From contig CP070793.1 in assembly GCA_020346965.1 (NCBI GenBank), positions 813,455 through 820,152 on the forward strand: a DNA stretch of 6,698 nucleotides, written 5' to 3'. Positions 5,905-6,698 of the stretch are shown in pieces. A program made the position numbers and the translations under genes. This DNA is from Chloroflexota bacterium (GTDB taxonomy: Bacteria > Chloroflexota > Dehalococcoidia > GIF9 > AB-539-J10). A model generated the notes under the pieces. It was not told the origin of the DNA. It saw nothing but the letters and a program-made list of their open reading frames with translations, and did not search any database. Numbering within the stretch: the stretch's first letter is position 1; each line of letters opens with the position of its first letter.

Positions 5905-6096
5905 GGAGGCGCATCACAGGCTGATTGGAATTGGAATTCCGAAATCTGGACTTGCTTAGAGTTTGAAAATTGCATTTGGAATCCAGCCAAAAATTGCCCC
6001 ACTTACCCAGATTTTAACGGCATCTTAACATTTATGTGTTACACTTGAAATATAAAGGAGGGGTTAGAATAAGACGCACACGAGGAACAGAAGGGC
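5905..6096 (+). other. Intergenic stretch without a recognisable gene
   Basis: AT-rich DNA after the repeat. It contains a small direct repeat TTGGAA-TTGGAA running into GGAATTCC (5925-5940), a GTGT-T-ACAC palindrome (6036-6044), and a strong AAAGGAGG at 6054-6061 with no start codon at usable distance. A TTAACA at 6025-6030 has no good -10 partner. I see no RNA gene and no convincing ORF. Confidence 0.5.
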
Positions 6097-6125
6097 TTGA
6101 CAAAGTCTCGTAGACAAGGTATAAA
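6097..6125 (+). promoter_or_regulatory. Predicted sigma-70-type promoter for the transporter unit
   Basis: TTGACA (6097-6102), a 17-base spacer and TATAAA (6120-6125) are close to the ideal sigma-70 pattern. Transcription would start near 6132, giving a leader of about 295 bases before the TTG start. The spacer holds a short inverted repeat, GTCT-CGT-AGAC (6105-6115), which is shorter than the palindrome in the acylase promoter. Confidence 0.65.
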
Positions 6126-6143
6126 CTCAGGCGGTGTAGTAGT

Positions 6144-6157
6144 GGAAAAGGAGGATA
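6144..6157 (+). repeat. Shared 14-mer GGAAAAGGAGGATA, copy 2
   Basis: Identical to the acylase ribosome site at 3308-3321. Here it sits 2-3 bases before the ATG of the short ORF at 6157, tighter than the normal spacing. Confidence 0.5.
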
Positions 6158-6228
6158 TGAGGAGATTTGGAGGCAGCCTGGGGGACAATGACGATTACAG
6201 TTGGTCGAAAGGTCTAATTTTCGGCTAG
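6157..6228 (+). CDS. Short ORF of 23 codons in the transporter leader; possible leader peptide
   Basis: ATG at 6157 opens a 23-residue frame (starts MRRFGGSLGDND, ends GLIFG) closed by TAG at 6226-6228. A GTG at 6142 in the same frame would add five codons. It lies about 25 bases after the predicted transcription start and directly behind a strong SD sequence, although the spacing to the ATG is short. The peptide resembles nothing I recognise, and the branched-chain residues are too few to suggest classical attenuation. Confidence 0.22.
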   Translation: MRRFGGSLGDNDDYSWSKGLIFG

Positions 6229-6285
6229 TTTTATGGTTTTCGCTGCCTGCTGCGTTAGGCAAATAGAACAGGGGGAGACCAAAAG

Positions 6286-6299
6286 AACGAAAGGAGGTG
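6286..6299 (+). repeat. Shared 14-mer AACGAAAGGAGGTG, copy 2
   Basis: Identical to 3242-3255. The GGAGG core is 14 bases before an ATG at 6312, which is longer than normal spacing. Confidence 0.5.
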
Positions 6300-6311
6300 G
6301 TTTATCGGAGT

Positions 6312-6341
6312 ATGATACGAAGATTAGGCTGCTGTAGATAA
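6312..6341 (+). other. Nine-codon mini-ORF in the transporter leader
   Basis: ATG at 6312 encodes MIRRLGCCR and then TAA. It follows the shared SD-like 14-mer and a nearer GGAG (6307-6310). Frames this short occur often by chance, so it is listed only because it follows a strong ribosome-site-like sequence. Confidence 0.12.
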
Positions 6342-6410
6342 CTGGAGGTCGACCGGTATATTCCAGCAACCTATGAAGCTTGGTTTGATAAATCAGCAAC
6401 TGAAAATTAT

Positions 6411-6418
6411 AAAGGAGG
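6411..6418 (+). promoter_or_regulatory. Ribosome binding site that fixes the TTG start of the substrate-binding protein
   Basis: AAAGGAGG lies 8 bases before TTG at 6427, which is followed by an ideal signal peptide (MKKILFISLAVV). An in-frame ATG at 6373 would add 18 residues in front of the signal peptide and has no ribosome site, so TTG is preferred. Confidence 0.8.
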
Positions 6419-6426
6419 TTGATACA

Positions 6427-6698
6427 TTGAAAAAGATACTTTTTATCTCATTAGCAGTAGTGCTGGCTCTAAGCATGGGCCTCATTGGCTGTGAAGGCGA
6501 AGGCCCAGGCCCGGAGGACACTAGACTCCCTATCACCATCGGCATCGCCGGACCAATGGGACAGGCTCAGGGTCAACATCACATGTACGGCGCCGAATTG
6601 GCAGCCGGTGAAATCAACGGAGACGACTTTACAACCGACGGTGTGGATATAGGTGGCACACTCTACAAAGTGGAACTGGTCGAGATTGACACCAATGA
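6427..6698 (+). CDS. Branched-chain-amino-acid-type ABC transporter substrate-binding lipoprotein, 3' end outside window
   Basis: The first 90 codons of a periplasmic-binding-protein-like lipoprotein of the LivK/Peripla_BP_6 type, which captures a ligand outside the membrane and delivers it to an ABC importer. Residues 1-21 are a signal peptide ending in a good lipobox, LIGC, with Cys22 as the lipidated residue. A Gly/Pro/Glu linker (EGEGPGPED, 23-31) follows. The mature fold begins LPITIGIAGPMG (34-45), then MYGAELAAGEING (53-65), matching the family opening of an Ile-rich first strand, a Gly-rich ligand loop and an AxEIN helix. LYKVELVEIDTN (79-90) fits the next strand. The family also binds amides, urea and aromatic acids, so the ligand cannot be named. 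Permease and ATPase genes would be expected downstream. It starts with TTG behind a near-consensus promoter and a long leader. Confidence 0.9.
   Translation, partial: MKKILFISLAVVLALSMGLIGCEGEGPGPEDTRLPITIGIAGPMGQAQGQHHMYGAELAAGEINGDDFTTDGVDIGGTLYKVELVEIDTN

Noticed and set aside
5815..6048. 77-codon plus-strand frame
   Set aside because: It reads straight through the terminator hairpin and the palindromic repeat, and its translation is low in credibility (Arg-rich then Trp/Asn).
6032..6399. Minus-strand frames of 76 and 61 codons in the transporter leader
   Set aside because: They run opposite to a strong promoter and several plus-strand SD motifs, with no recognisable protein features.
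1..6698. CRISPR arrays, insertion sequences, rRNA or tRNA genes
   Set aside because: No spaced direct repeats, transposase-like frames, terminal inverted repeats or RNA gene signatures were seen by eye on either strand.

Overview
This window looks like bacterial chromosome, probably from an anaerobic lineage. The lipoprotein style (a short signal peptide, a lipobox-like Cys, then a Gly/Pro/Glu-rich linker), the short palindromic repeat at 5869-5904 and the gene mix suggest a Dehalococcoidia-type Chloroflexota or a similar sediment bacterium. That assignment is inference from impression and was not tested. All recognisable genes are on the + strand.

Left part (1-3006). The window opens with the last 63 codons of a membrane protein, probably a YraQ/ArsP-type (DUF318) permease. 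A compact run of five genes follows, mostly with overlapping ends: a ThiF/MoeB-type E1-like adenylyltransferase (285-1031), a MoaD/ThiS-like sulfur carrier ending in Gly-Gly (1028-1300), a small MOSC-domain protein (1327-1773), quinolinate synthase NadA (1763-2686) and CutA (2683-3006). The first three form a plausible sulfur-carrier and molybdenum/tungsten cofactor module. NadA adds a 4Fe-4S enzyme of NAD synthesis, and CutA is a small trimeric protein of uncertain role. The overlaps imply one transcript with translational coupling.

Middle part (3007-5770). A 319-base gap holds a promoter-like pair (TTGACA, 17-base spacer, TAATAT) with a perfect 12-base palindrome lying almost wholly in the spacer, two short ORFs and several strong Shine-Dalgarno (SD) sequences. 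It leads into an 814-codon exported Ntn-hydrolase of the penicillin acylase family. Its active-site residues match penicillin G acylase: nucleophile Ser275, Gln297 at beta-23, the ANWNN motif and Arg537. It is probably a lipoprotein.

Right part (5771-6698). A 14-bp hairpin terminator closes the acylase unit. A dispersed-repeat palindrome follows, then a second long leader with a near-consensus promoter (TTGACA-17-TATAAA), another short ORF and repeated SD motifs. The window ends in the first 90 codons of a branched-chain-amino-acid-type ABC transporter substrate-binding lipoprotein that starts with TTG.

No complete new system is proven here. The most unusual things are the matching leaders in front of the two lipoprotein genes (promoter, then a short ORF about 25 bases after the expected transcription start, then a shared 14-mer, then the lipoprotein gene), the palindrome inside the first promoter, an E1-like enzyme lacking the usual crossover-loop cysteine, and a penicillin-G-acylase-type enzyme with a lipoprotein-like N-terminus.
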